The notes below the pieces were generated by a model. The model worked only from the letters and a program-made list of their open reading frames with translations. It searched no databases and had not been told where the DNA came from. A stretch of 64,000 nucleotides of DNA from JASLEW01 sp035544875. Lineage in GTDB: Bacteria > Acidobacteriota > Thermoanaerobaculia > Multivoradales > UBA5704. Numbering within the stretch: position 1 is the first letter of the stretch; each line of letters starts with the position of its first letter. Where the stretch lies: contig DASZZP010000097.1 of the NCBI GenBank assembly GCA_035544875.1, positions 1-64,000 of the forward strand, written 5' to 3'. Made by a program: the position numbers and the translations under genes. Shown one piece after another: positions 35,587-43,254 of the stretch.

Positions 35587-36081
35587 ATGGCTACGGTCTC
35601 TTCCACAACCCGCCGGCGGCTCGAGATCCAGGGGATCGTTGGCCTGGATGATCAAACCTTGGCTGGAACCGGACCGTGGCTTCGTCTTGCCTTTGCGCTC
35701 TGTGCGCTTTTCGCGGGGATCGGCACCGTGTTTGCCTCGCCGGCTTTCTTGTGGGCGTTGGCAGCCATCGCGGCGCTTGCCGCGGCCTCTCCAGTCCACC
35801 CGTTCGACCTCCTCTACAACTACGGCTTGCGTCATCTCACCGGAACCGGACCGCTACCCAGGCGCGGCGCGCCGACCCGCTTCGCGTGTGGGATTGGAGC
35901 CGTTTGGCTCCTGGTCACCGGGTGGGCGTTTCAATCCGGAGCCCTCCTGGCAGGTTACATCCTCGGAGGCTTGCTAACCTGCTCGGCGGCTCTCGTGAGC
36001 ACCACGGACATCTGCCTGCCTTCCCTCCTCTACCAACGCCTCTTTGGCTCTCTCCGGAGATCGCGGGGCACGGCCGCTTAG
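35587..36081 (+). CDS. DUF4395-family membrane protein, 164 aa
   Basis: AGGAGG six bases before the ATG. Four membrane helices with HPFDLLYNYGLRHLTGTGPLP and GAPTRFACGIG between them and ICLPSLLYQRLFG near the end: the DUF4395 pattern. Family members sit near thiol-redox and metal genes but their role is unknown. A truncated second copy of its 3' end lies at 37287-37361. Confidence 0.75.
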   Translation: MATVSSTTRRRLEIQGIVGLDDQTLAGTGPWLRLAFALCALFAGIGTVFASPAFLWALAAIAALAAASPVHPFDLLYNYGLRHLTGTGPLPRRGAPTRFACGIGAVWLLVTGWAFQSGALLAGYILGGLLTCSAALVSTTDICLPSLLYQRLFGSLRRSRGTAA

Positions 36082-36351
36082 CGGGAGAGTGAGCCCCGGC
36101 GGCGTTGATGCGGAAGAGATAACCGGTGCGGCAAGGGGGCAAGAACAGCGGCGCGGTGGCTGCGGCGCGGACGGCATCGCAGCAGGAACCGCTGCGCCGG
36201 GCGCTGCCTCAGCGGTCGCCTCGCGCGCCGCGGCCGTCGGTGGGGCGTCGCTCGCCAGCGGCGCCTCTGCCGGGCCCGAGGAGGTGAGATCGCCGAGCTT
36301 CGCCAGACGGGTGTAGTCGGCGAGCTCCTCGCGCAGCGTCCGCAGCTTCAC
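35974..36351 (-). CDS. Uncertain leftward ORF with Ala/Pro-rich tail, 125 aa
   Basis: GTG at 36351 follows a GGGAGG site and the stop of the 37-residue gene by 16 bases. The first 20 residues (LREELADYTRLAKLG) look like a natural amphipathic helix; the rest is low-complexity Ala/Pro and runs antisense through the DUF4395 3' end. It may be a short gene whose true end has been lost. Confidence 0.25.
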   Translation of the reverse strand: MKLRTLREELADYTRLAKLGDLTSSGPAEAPLASDAPPTAAAREATAEAAPGAAVPAAMPSAPQPPRRCSCPLAAPVISSASTPPGLTLPLSGRAPRSPERAKEALVEEGRQADVRGAHESRRAG

Positions 36352-36367
36352 CGCCGCCTCCCGCCGC

Positions 36368-36481
36368 CTACTTCTTGGACAGCAGCTTCACCAGGGCGAC
36401 GATCAGCAAGGCGACGACCAGGATTCCCGCCAAGCCCCAAACCAACATACCACCCATCATGCCGTTCATCATTCCATTCAT
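36368..36481 (-). CDS. Met-rich single-helix membrane miniprotein, 37 aa
   Basis: A strong GGAGGAGGG site precedes the ATG at 36481. The product starts with a Met/Asn/Gly stretch (MNGMMNGMMGGM) followed by one membrane helix and a KLLSKK end. Short Met-rich membrane peptides of this form are common beside copper genes and could hold Cu(I). It lies downstream of the leftward four-helix protein. Confidence 0.65.
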   Translation of the reverse strand: MNGMMNGMMGGMLVWGLAGILVVALLIVALVKLLSKK

Positions 36482-36505
36482 TGCGAAGCCCTCCTCCTCG
36501 GTCGC

Positions 36506-36790
36506 TCAGAGCGCCGCCGCCCCCCAAGCTCGAACGCCGGCGGACGGGTGTATGTTCTCTCGCTGGCCTCTCGCGGCGGCCCCGCGGCTGCCGGCAGCGG
36601 TCGCGAGGCGCACATGAGCGTTTACGCTGCCCGCGCGAGCGGGCGATTGAAGACGAAGAGCGCAGCCACCAGCGACATCTTTCGCCCGCTCCCGCCGCAC
36701 ATCCCGTCGCCCCACCAGCTCGACAAGCCCAATGGCGCCGACGATAGAGAGAACGCCGTAGCCGAACACCCTCCCCCAGACGTTACTCAT
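36506..36790 (-). CDS. Possible small membrane protein, C-terminus doubtful
   Basis: ATG 36790 overlaps the stop of the four-helix gene (ATGA-type coupling) and the first 27 residues form a helix (GYGVLSIVGAIGLVELVG), which looks real. Beyond about residue 35 the frame becomes Arg/Ala-rich, while another frame reads MSLVAALFVFNRP and stops at once. A frameshift near 36680 is likely, so the gene may be broken. Confidence 0.3.
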   Translation of the reverse strand: MSNVWGRVFGYGVLSIVGAIGLVELVGRRDVRRERAKDVAGGCALRLQSPARAGSVNAHVRLATAAGSRGAAARGQRENIHPSAGVRAWGAAAL

Positions 36791-37220
36791 GGGGCTTCCC
36801 TCGCCAAAGGAGATAGCTCAGCGCTGCCAGCCCGACGGGGAGTATGGTCATCTGCAACACCGGCACCAAGCCGACGCCCAGCAGGGGCAGGCGCGGCATT
36901 CCGGGGGCGTAGGACCAGGTGCCCGCAAGCATCGCGCGCTGCTCGATGAGCACCGCCACGAGCGCGCCATTCGCGGCCAGCGCAAGCCAGCGCCACGGGC
37001 CGAATCGAGCGAACCAAGCCCACTCCTGCGCGGCGCACGCCGCCACGAGGTAGAGCGCGCCAAGGAGCGCCACGTCTTCGAGCGACGCGACGAAGCAGTG
37101 CCGCCAACCGACGTCGGCGTTTCCATAGAGGGACATCTGGGCCATTTCCCAAGTGAAGTTGACGACTAGGCCGAGACCCAGCCAGAGCGCCAGGAGCCGT
37201 CCCCACGATTTTCGCTTCAT
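36783..37220 (-). CDS. Conserved four-helix membrane protein of unknown function, 145 aa
   Basis: Four hydrophobic helices; conserved-looking features include NFTWEMAQMSLY after helix 1, SLEDVALLGALYL in helix 2, and a Met/Pro stretch SYAPGMPRLPLLGVGLVPVLQM before helix 4. ATG 37220 is chosen because the first helix starts right after it; a longer form from 37283 adds a non-conserved stretch. I know this pattern only as an uncharacterised family. Confidence 0.65.
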   Translation of the reverse strand: MKRKSWGRLLALWLGLGLVVNFTWEMAQMSLYGNADVGWRHCFVASLEDVALLGALYLVAACAAQEWAWFARFGPWRWLALAANGALVAVLIEQRAMLAGTWSYAPGMPRLPLLGVGLVPVLQMTILPVGLAALSYLLWRGKPHE

Positions 37221-37286
37221 GTGCGATGCGCTCCCGTAGGCCACAGTGAGTGGCCAAAGCCCAGCTCTCGCGCGCCCTTCCACCCT

Positions 37287-37361
37287 TGTGTCTGCCTACC
37301 TTCCCTCCTCTACCAAAGCATCTTCGGTCTCTCCGGAGATCGGGAGGCACGGCCCGGATAG
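37287..37361 (+). pseudogene. 3' relic of a second DUF4395 gene
   Basis: Reads CVCLPSLLYQSIFGLSGD and a stop at 37359-37361, closely matching the end of the intact DUF4395 protein (ICLPSLLYQRLFGS). The DNA match runs on into the bases after the stop (GCCCGGATAG...GAGCCCCGG versus GCCGCTTAG...GAGCCCCGG). Only the last 24 codons survive, opposite the 3' end of the leftward gene that ends at 37310. Confidence 0.75.
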
Positions 37362-37927
37362 TGACCGGGCGAGCCCCGGAGCGTCTCGGCGCTCTTTCTC
37401 CAGAAGGCCGTGGCGTCGTTGATCGCGCCCATCGCTGCCTGAACGTCCTCGAAGGCCGGGAGAGTTGGACCCTTCGTGACCGCGATGCGGGCGACGATGT
37501 CACTCAGGCGCTTGAAACCCTCACTATCGCAGTCCATCAACGCCGCTCGCTCCTCATTGCCGAGCTTACTCCGAAAACTGGCGCAGACCTCGGTGGCGCG
37601 CGACAGAGCTTCTGTGGCCGCCCTGAAGTGCGTGGCGGCTTCCGAGATCTTGGGCCTCTCTTGGTCTGCCACGGTCAATCCACTGGCCGCGGCCGTGACC
37701 TTGGTCATGTCCACGAGCTCCAGAATCGCGACGCCGCGATAGAGCTCGGACATGGCCAGCAGAGCCGCGGCATCGGCAGTCGACCGGTATTGGTTCACCA
37801 TCTCGGCCTCTAGACCAGAGGCCAGCGCGGAGGAGGCAGCTCAGCCAGCGGACCAGAGTGGGCGTGGCGTCACCGCCAGTGCTGAGCCGGCGACCAGCGC
37901 CGCCAACAGGACACGACTTCTGTTCAT
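37310..37927 (-). CDS. Secreted helical protein with in-frame UGA at codon 29 (possible selenoprotein or nonsense mutant)
   Basis: ATG 37927 overlaps the stop of the BNR gene (ATGA). The first 28 codons are a clear signal peptide (VLLAALVAGSALAV core). TGA follows at 37841-37843, and the same frame continues for 176 sense codons (AASSALASGLEAEM...) to 37310. The body is helical and charged with two Cys. Seventeen bases after the TGA a perfect hairpin with a GGUCU loop occurs. If UGA is not recoded, either the gene is dead or translation restarts at ATG 37801 without a signal. The last 18 codons overlap the antisense DUF4395 relic, so the C-terminus may be foreign. No family is recognised. Confidence 0.5.
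37805..37843 (-). promoter_or_regulatory. SECIS-like hairpin after UGA, loop GGUCU
   Basis: On the minus strand the TGA is followed by 17 bases, then GGCCTCT-GGTCT-AGAGGCC: a perfect seven-base-pair stem with the five-base loop GGUCU. The E. coli fdhF SECIS has the same GGUCU loop. The UGA-to-loop distance is 24, inside the 16-37 range for bacterial SECIS elements. The stem-loop contains TCTAGA, so chance remains possible. Confidence 0.45.
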
Positions 37928-39378
37928 GGTTGCCCCTTTCTTCGTTTGGGATTCTCGGTCGCGGGCGGTGTCGGCTGCCTCGCCCGGACGGGCTCGCCCG
38001 CGCTCTTGGCCGCAGGTACCGTGGAGGCCGCGGGCACCTCCACTTTCACGACCGCGGTGTAAATCTGGAAGGTGCCGCTGCGGCTGTCCGCCCAGAAGGG
38101 GTGGAAGGCGCCCTCCCGATCGGCGGTCAGTCCCATGTAGTCCCCGCCGTTGCCATGACTGTTCTCGGTGGACAGCCGCCACCTGGAGTACGACGGCACC
38201 GACGACACGCGGACCGGCGGCAGCAAGGTGAGGCCGCCATCGACCGAGGCCGTGAAGTATTCATTGAAGCATCCGGGGTGGGCGCAACCCTCGCCCGACC
38301 CCTCCCCGACCGTCTCGTACCAGGTGATGCCGAGCACGCCCTGGTCGTTCACCGCAAGTGCCGGCTGGAACTGCTCGCCGGAGGCCGCTGCCGGCAGTGG
38401 CCGCGCATCACTCCAGCTCTTGCCGCGGTCGGCCGACCAGGCAGTGACGATCTGGGGCCGTCCGTCGCGCACCACGTTCCAGGCGGCGTAGATCCGGTTG
38501 CGAAAGGTGGAACCGAGCGTATCCGCGGCGAACATGGGAAACGGCTGAAAGTGGGTCGGAGGCGTCTCGGGATAGATCACCGTGACGATCGGGCGCGGGC
38601 CGGAGAAGGTGATGCCGCCGTCGGTCGAAACTACCGACCAGAAGTGCATGACGCGGTCGCCCCAGTGCCGCTCGAGCTTGAACTCGAAATCGATGTATGG
38701 CACGAACAGCGCACCGTCGCTCAACACTTGCATCGGGCAGACGTTGACGCCGAGCTCGCCGCCGCCGTTGGCGCTCTCCACCGGTCCGGTCCAGGTGCGC
38801 CCGTCGTCATCCGAGCGGAACACTCCGACGCGATAGACGGGATATCCCCAGAGCGCGCCGAGGTAGACGCGGCCGGCGCGCGCGCCCATCGTGCGATCGA
38901 CCACGATCTGCTCGTGGTCATAGGAAGCGCCGAGATCGACCGGCCTGCTCCAGGTGAGGCCGCCGTCCTCGGAGCGGTAGACGTAGAGCGCGGATCCCGT
39001 GTGCCCATCCCTCGCGACCTCGGCGAGGGTCGTGAAGAGCGCGGTCCCCTTCTGAGTGAAGGCCACCTGTGGGTCGCCGAGAGCCTCGCGAAACCCGGCG
39101 GCCCGCCAGCTGAGACCGCCGTCGAACGACGCATAGCTGGTCGTCCCGTTGCCATCATCGAAGGGGGTGATGGCCGCTCCGACGAGGTTACGCGGCTGCC
39201 TCGGATTCGCGGCGACCATCAGCTCGACGTGCTGAAAGTCGCCGTCGCGGCTGACCAGAATGTCCGGGCCGACCAGGATGCGCGGCCGGGCCGCGTCGGG
39301 CAACGGCGGCTGAGCGGCGCCCGGCGCGATGCCGAGAAAGGCTACAGCCAGGCCGAATGCTGGAGCGCGCACGGCCAT
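37924..39378 (-). CDS. Secreted BNR/Asp-box (sialidase-like) beta-propeller protein, 484 aa
   Basis: Signal peptide, then repeated Asp-box motifs of the type S-x-D-x-G-x-T-W (SFDGGLSW, SEDGGLTW, SDDDGRTW, STDGGITF, SADRGKSW, SVDGGLTL), which define a six-bladed propeller as in exo-sialidases. The catalytic Arg triad of true sialidases cannot be confirmed, so it may be a non-enzymatic propeller. The stop overlaps the start of the UGA-containing gene; a divergent MerR promoter lies 49 bases upstream of its start. Confidence 0.8.
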   Translation of the reverse strand: MAVRAPAFGLAVAFLGIAPGAAQPPLPDAARPRILVGPDILVSRDGDFQHVELMVAANPRQPRNLVGAAITPFDDGNGTTSYASFDGGLSWRAAGFREALGDPQVAFTQKGTALFTTLAEVARDGHTGSALYVYRSEDGGLTWSRPVDLGASYDHEQIVVDRTMGARAGRVYLGALWGYPVYRVGVFRSDDDGRTWTGPVESANGGGELGVNVCPMQVLSDGALFVPYIDFEFKLERHWGDRVMHFWSVVSTDGGITFSGPRPIVTVIYPETPPTHFQPFPMFAADTLGSTFRNRIYAAWNVVRDGRPQIVTAWSADRGKSWSDARPLPAAASGEQFQPALAVNDQGVLGITWYETVGEGSGEGCAHPGCFNEYFTASVDGGLTLLPPVRVSSVPSYSRWRLSTENSHGNGGDYMGLTADREGAFHPFWADSRSGTFQIYTAVVKVEVPAASTVPAAKSAGEPVRARQPTPPATENPKRRKGQP

Positions 39379-39426
39379 CGATTCTAGCCCAAGCCGGCCC
39401 TGCGCTCTCTCGAACCGTCAAGGGGC

Positions 39427-39458
39427 TTGACATTGGAATCGATACCAGGGTTTAGGAT
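39427..39458 (+). promoter_or_regulatory. MerR-type promoter/operator
   Basis: TTGACA (39427-39432) and TAGGAT (39453-39458) are 20 bases apart; between them TGG-A-ATCGAT-A-CCA (39434-39447) forms a near-perfect dyad. This is the classic layout of promoters activated by MerR-family regulators through DNA distortion. It lies 41 bases before the MerR-type gene's ATG, so self-regulation is likely. Confidence 0.65.
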
Positions 39459-39498
39459 GCTCGTATGCCTCACCGCTCCTGCCTCAGAGAGTCCGGCC

Positions 39499-39963
39499 AT
39501 GCGCATCGGTGAGCTCGCCGCGGCGGCCGGCATCAGTCCTGATACGGTGCGCCACTACGAGCGCGCCGGCTTGCTGCCGCGGGCCCCGCGCTCCGCCAAC
39601 GGCTACCGCGAGTTTCCCGACGTGACCCTCGAGCGGCTGCGCGTCGTGCGCGCCGCTCTCGCGGTCGGCTTCACTGTCGAGGAGCTGTCGCGCGTCCTGC
39701 GCGAGCGCGAGCGTGGCGGCGCCCCGTGCCGAGCGGTGCGCGAATTGGCGGCGAGCAAGCTGACCGAGGTCGTCCGCCAGGAGCGCGAGCTGCGCGAGCT
39801 GCGGCGCACCTTGACCGCCCTGCTCGAGGACTGGGACGCCCGCCTCGCGGATCAGCCTGCCGGTACGCCCGTCCACCTCCTAGCCCACCTCGGCCACCGC
39901 GCCGGTTTCCCGCAACCCAGAAGCCGTCCGCGCCTTCGCCGGACGCACAAGGAGAAATCATGA
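39499..39963 (+). CDS. MerR-family metal-responsive regulator, 154 aa
   Basis: Winged helix at the N-terminus: MRIGELAAAAGISPDTVRHYERAGLL, RSANGYR, then a dimer helix and a Cys at residue 77 (GGAPCRAV) aligned with the first metal-binding Cys of MerR and ZntR-type sensors. The C-terminal loop lacks the CxG...C pair of CueR, so a copper-sensor role is not supported. The long C-terminus is Arg/Pro-rich. An upstream in-frame ATG at 39457 is excluded because it overlaps the -10 box. Stop and next start overlap (ATGA). Confidence 0.85.
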   Translation: MRIGELAAAAGISPDTVRHYERAGLLPRAPRSANGYREFPDVTLERLRVVRAALAVGFTVEELSRVLRERERGGAPCRAVRELAASKLTEVVRQERELRELRRTLTALLEDWDARLADQPAGTPVHLLAHLGHRAGFPQPRSRPRLRRTHKEKS

Positions 39964-40577
39964 ATCATCGCAATAGCTTCACCATGCTATTTGCCGCCGT
40001 GTTGCTCGCGGCGGCTCCTGCTCTGGCCATCGCCGACGGCACCGCCGCGCCTTCTGATCCGCAGGCCGGCGCCATGCCGGCCAACTGCCCTTTGCACGCC
40101 GAGCACATGGCTGCGGCCAAGGCAGGCAAGGCCACCGGCGCCGGAGCGCCGGACGTACCCGACCACTTCGCTGGCGTCAACGCTCGCGGCGATCAGGCGA
40201 TGGGCTTCTCGCACACCGTCACCACGCACCATTTCCTGCTCCATACCGACGGTGGCGAGATCCGCGTCGAGGCCAACGCCCCGGAGGACACCGCGAGCCG
40301 CGACCAGATCCGCCGCCACCTGTTCGAGATCGCGCGCAGCTTCACGGCCGGCGACTTCCACACTCCAATGGACGTCCATGTCCAGATCCCGCCCGGGGTC
40401 CCCACTCTCGAGCGCCTGCGCGCCGCGGTGACTTATTCCTACTCCGACACCGAGCGCGGCGGCCGTGTCGAGCTGCGCACCACGAACGGCGAAGCCCTGC
40501 AGGCGATCCACGAGTTTCTGCGCTTCCAGATCCGGGAGCACCAGACCGGCGACCCGCTCGCCACTCCGGCTCGCTGA
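39960..40577 (+). CDS. Secreted protein of a conserved uncharacterised family, 205 aa
   Basis: AAGGAGA six bases before the ATG. Signal peptide, a CPLHAEHM segment, then a compact domain with MGFSHTVTTHHFLLHTDGG, HLFEIARSFTAGDF, and AIHEFLRFQIREHQTGD at the end. The HH pair, other His residues and the MerR-coupled start suggest metal-regulated expression and possibly metal binding. I recognise the pattern as a widespread family without known function. Confidence 0.7.
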   Translation: MNHRNSFTMLFAAVLLAAAPALAIADGTAAPSDPQAGAMPANCPLHAEHMAAAKAGKATGAGAPDVPDHFAGVNARGDQAMGFSHTVTTHHFLLHTDGGEIRVEANAPEDTASRDQIRRHLFEIARSFTAGDFHTPMDVHVQIPPGVPTLERLRAAVTYSYSDTERGGRVELRTTNGEALQAIHEFLRFQIREHQTGDPLATPAR

Positions 40578-40592
40578 ATCGCGCGCCATCAA

Positions 40593-41372
40593 CTAACGAT
40601 CACCGCGTCGAAACGGCATCTGGAGAAGAGTCCACAGACCAAGCTTTTCCTCGTTGCGGAGCTCCGGTAGGCCAAAGGCGCTCGGCTCGACAGGGGACCT
40701 CCGCAGTGTGCCCAGCAGGCGATCCCAGGCGGTGACCAGGGTGCCGAAATTGGAATTCATTTCGGGGGTCGGGTGGTGATGGACCCTGTGCATCGCGGGT
40801 GGTACGAACGTCCACCAGAGCGAGCGCTCCAAGAGCCGGGGAAGGAGGATGTTCGCGTGTTGAAACTGGGCGGCGAGGAGGAGTGAGATCTCGAACGCGA
40901 CGAGCCCGGTGGGCGAGATCCCGAGGGACTGCACCGCCGCGAGCTTGGCCGCCGCCGAACTGAAGACTTCGCCGAGGTGGAAGCGCGAGGCAGACGTGAC
41001 GTCGAGATCGAGATCGGTGTGATGGACCTGGTGGAAGCGCCAGAAGAACGGCGCTCGGTGATAGAGGCGGTGGAGAAGATAGACCAGGAGGTCCAGGACC
41101 AGGATCTCGAGGCCGAGGCGAATCCCGCGGGGCACGGAGAGCCGCTCAAACAGCCCGTACCGCCAGGGCGCAGCCCGCCGCTCGGCGAGCGTGATGCACA
41201 TGATGCAGAGCGCCGAGACGACGCTGCCGTTGATCAGCGCGAGCCCCAGGTTGGCCAGCCAGCGACGCCAGCGCGGAGCCGCCGGCGGGTGGTGAGGCTT
41301 GACCAGCTCCCAGGAGAGGAGGGTGAAGAGCCCTCCGAGGAAGAACGCGACGCGAAGGGAGCCCTGCGTCAT
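40593..41372 (-). CDS. Sterol desaturase/fatty-acid hydroxylase family membrane enzyme, 259 aa
   Basis: Integral membrane di-iron enzyme. Four to five helices with the eight-His signature: LLHRLYH, FHQVHH, and AMHRVHHHP. The family hydroxylates or desaturates lipids; members include the ornithine-lipid hydroxylase OlsE. The ATG is one base after the pstB stop, so it is the last gene of the pst operon, and a role in lipid remodelling during phosphate shortage is a fair inference. Substrate not provable here. Confidence 0.85.
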   Translation of the reverse strand: MTQGSLRVAFFLGGLFTLLSWELVKPHHPPAAPRWRRWLANLGLALINGSVVSALCIMCITLAERRAAPWRYGLFERLSVPRGIRLGLEILVLDLLVYLLHRLYHRAPFFWRFHQVHHTDLDLDVTSASRFHLGEVFSSAAAKLAAVQSLGISPTGLVAFEISLLLAAQFQHANILLPRLLERSLWWTFVPPAMHRVHHHPTPEMNSNFGTLVTAWDRLLGTLRRSPVEPSAFGLPELRNEEKLGLWTLLQMPFRRGDR

Positions 41373-41373
41373 G

Positions 41374-42318
41374 TCACCCGAAGCGTCCGGTGATGTAGTC
41401 CTCGGTCTGCTTCTTTGCCGGCTTGGTGATCATCGCGTTGGTGTCGTTGAACTCGACCAGCTCGCCGAGGTAGAAGAAGGCGATGAAGTCGGCGATCCGC
41501 GCCGCCTGCTGCAGGTTGTGGGTGACGATCGCCACCGTATAGTCCTCGGCCAGCTCCTGGATCAGCTCCTCGATGGCGGCGGTCGAGATCGGGTCGAGCG
41601 CCGAGGTCGGCTCGTCGAGCAGCAGCACCTCGGGCTTGACCGCGATCGCGCGGGCGATGCAGAGCCGCTGCTGCTGGCCGCCGGAAAGGCTGCGCCCGGT
41701 CTGCTTGAGCTTGTCCTTGACCTCGGACCAGAGCGCCGCCTTGCGCAGCGCCCACTCCACCCGCTCGTCCATCTCGGCCGGCCGCAGGCGCTCGTAGAGG
41801 CGCACACCGAAGGCGATATTGTCGTGGATCGTCATCGGAAAGGGGGTGGGGGCCTGGAATACCATCCCCACCCTCTTGCGCAGCAGATTGACGTCGAGGC
41901 CCGGGTCGAGGATGTCCTCGCCGTCGAGGCGGATCTCGCCCTCGGCGCGCTGCTTGGGATAGAGCTCGTACATCCGGTTGAAGGTGCGCAGCAGGGTCGA
42001 CTTGCCGCAGCCGGAAGGGCCGATGAAGGCGGTCACCAGCTTCGAGTGGATGTCGATGTTGATGGCCTTCAGGGCTTGGTGCTTGCCGTAGTAGAAGTTG
42101 AGGTCGCGCACCTCGATCTTGTTGCTGGGCCAGCCGGACCTGCCCGCGAGATCGAGGCGCGGCGCGGGGACACCCAGGGGCGGCAGCTGCGCGCCCTCGC
42201 CGGGTTTCGCCGCACGGCTGGCGCCGGCCGCCGCTATTGCGAGGGAGGCGGGCGAGGGCAGCTCGGCCGGCGGCGCCTCGGCCGTCGCAGTGTCGGGTGG
42301 ATCGGACAGCTTCGTCAT
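41374..42318 (-). CDS. pstB: Phosphate ABC transporter ATP-binding protein PstB, 314 aa
   Basis: ABC ATPase: GPSGCGKSTLLR (Walker A), SLSGGQQQRLCIARA (signature), VLLLDEPTSALD (Walker B) and THNLQQAARIAD, with the PstB-specific QAPTPFPMTIHDNIAFG. A 65-residue Ala/Pro-rich N-terminal extension, absent from typical PstB, precedes the domain. It powers phosphate import with PstC and PstA and starts 21 bases after pstA. Confidence 0.95.
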   Translation of the reverse strand: MTKLSDPPDTATAEAPPAELPSPASLAIAAAGASRAAKPGEGAQLPPLGVPAPRLDLAGRSGWPSNKIEVRDLNFYYGKHQALKAINIDIHSKLVTAFIGPSGCGKSTLLRTFNRMYELYPKQRAEGEIRLDGEDILDPGLDVNLLRKRVGMVFQAPTPFPMTIHDNIAFGVRLYERLRPAEMDERVEWALRKAALWSEVKDKLKQTGRSLSGGQQQRLCIARAIAVKPEVLLLDEPTSALDPISTAAIEELIQELAEDYTVAIVTHNLQQAARIADFIAFFYLGELVEFNDTNAMITKPAKKQTEDYITGRFG

Positions 42319-42339
42319 GGCCTTGGCACTCCCGGTCTC

Positions 42340-43254
42340 CTAGCTCGCCTTGACCTGCCTGAACGCGGTCCGCGCCACGATGTTGAGCAGCAGCACGGCG
42401 AGCGTGATGAGCAGCGATCCCGCCCAGGCGAGGTGCTTCCAGTCGGCGTAGGGACTCATCGCGAACTGGAAGATGACCACCGGCAGGTTGGCGAGCGGAG
42501 CGTTCATGTTGGGGCTCCAGAACTGGTTGTTGAGCGCGGTGAAGAGCAGCGGCGCGGTCTCGCCGCTCACCCGCGCCACCGCCAGCAAGATGCCGGTCAG
42601 GATGCCCGAGCGGGCGGCGCGGAAGGCGACCAGCACGATCACCTTCCAGCGCGGCGCCCCCAGGGCGGCCGCCGCCTCGCGCAGCGTGACCGGCACCAGC
42701 CGCAGCAGGTCCTCGGTGGTGCGCACCACGATCGGCACCGCGATGATCGCCAGCGCCATCGCTCCCGCCCAGCCCGAGAAGTGGCCCATGCGGACCACCA
42801 TCACCTCGTACACGAAGAGGCCGATGATGATCGACGGCGCGGAGAGCAGGATATCGCTGATGAAGCGCGCGCTGCTGGCGAACCAGCCGCTGTGGCCATA
42901 CTCGGCCAGGTAGGTGGCGGCGAGCACGCCGATCGGCGCCCCCACGGCGATCGCCACCACGGTCATCATCAGGCTGCCGGCGATGGCGTTGACCAGCCCG
43001 CCGGCGCTCCCCGGCGCCGGCGTCGTCTGGGTGAAGACCGTGAGCCGCAAGGCGGCGGCGCCGCGCGCGCCGAGCGTCCACAGGATCCAGACCAGGAAAA
43101 ACAGCCCCACCGCGGTGGTTACGACCGACAGCGTCAGCGCCACGTAGTTGACGAGCCGGCGGCGCCGATAGCGGCCGCGCGACAGATGAACCGCCGCGCC
43201 GACAGGCGGCGGGGCCGGTGGAGTGGCGGCCGTAGCGGGCGCGGCCAGGGCCAT
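42340..43254 (-). CDS. pstA: Phosphate ABC transporter permease PstA, 304 aa
   Basis: Six-helix permease with the PstA pattern GALGAPRWKVIVLVAFRAA-like EAA loop (LREAAAALGAPRW), GETAPLLFTAL and FWSPNMNAPLANLPV. ATG 43254 overlaps the pstC stop (ATGA). It forms the membrane channel with PstC. Confidence 0.93.
   Translation of the reverse strand: MALAAPATAATPPAPPPVGAAVHLSRGRYRRRRLVNYVALTLSVVTTAVGLFFLVWILWTLGARGAAALRLTVFTQTTPAPGSAGGLVNAIAGSLMMTVVAIAVGAPIGVLAATYLAEYGHSGWFASSARFISDILLSAPSIIIGLFVYEVMVVRMGHFSGWAGAMALAIIAVPIVVRTTEDLLRLVPVTLREAAAALGAPRWKVIVLVAFRAARSGILTGILLAVARVSGETAPLLFTALNNQFWSPNMNAPLANLPVVIFQFAMSPYADWKHLAWAGSLLITLAVLLLNIVARTAFRQVKAS

Noticed and set aside
36082..36367. Open frames downstream of the DUF4395 gene as new genes
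   Set aside because: They are low-complexity Ala/Pro or Arg-rich and overlap genes antisense; only the weak leftward ORF with a ribosome site was kept at low confidence.
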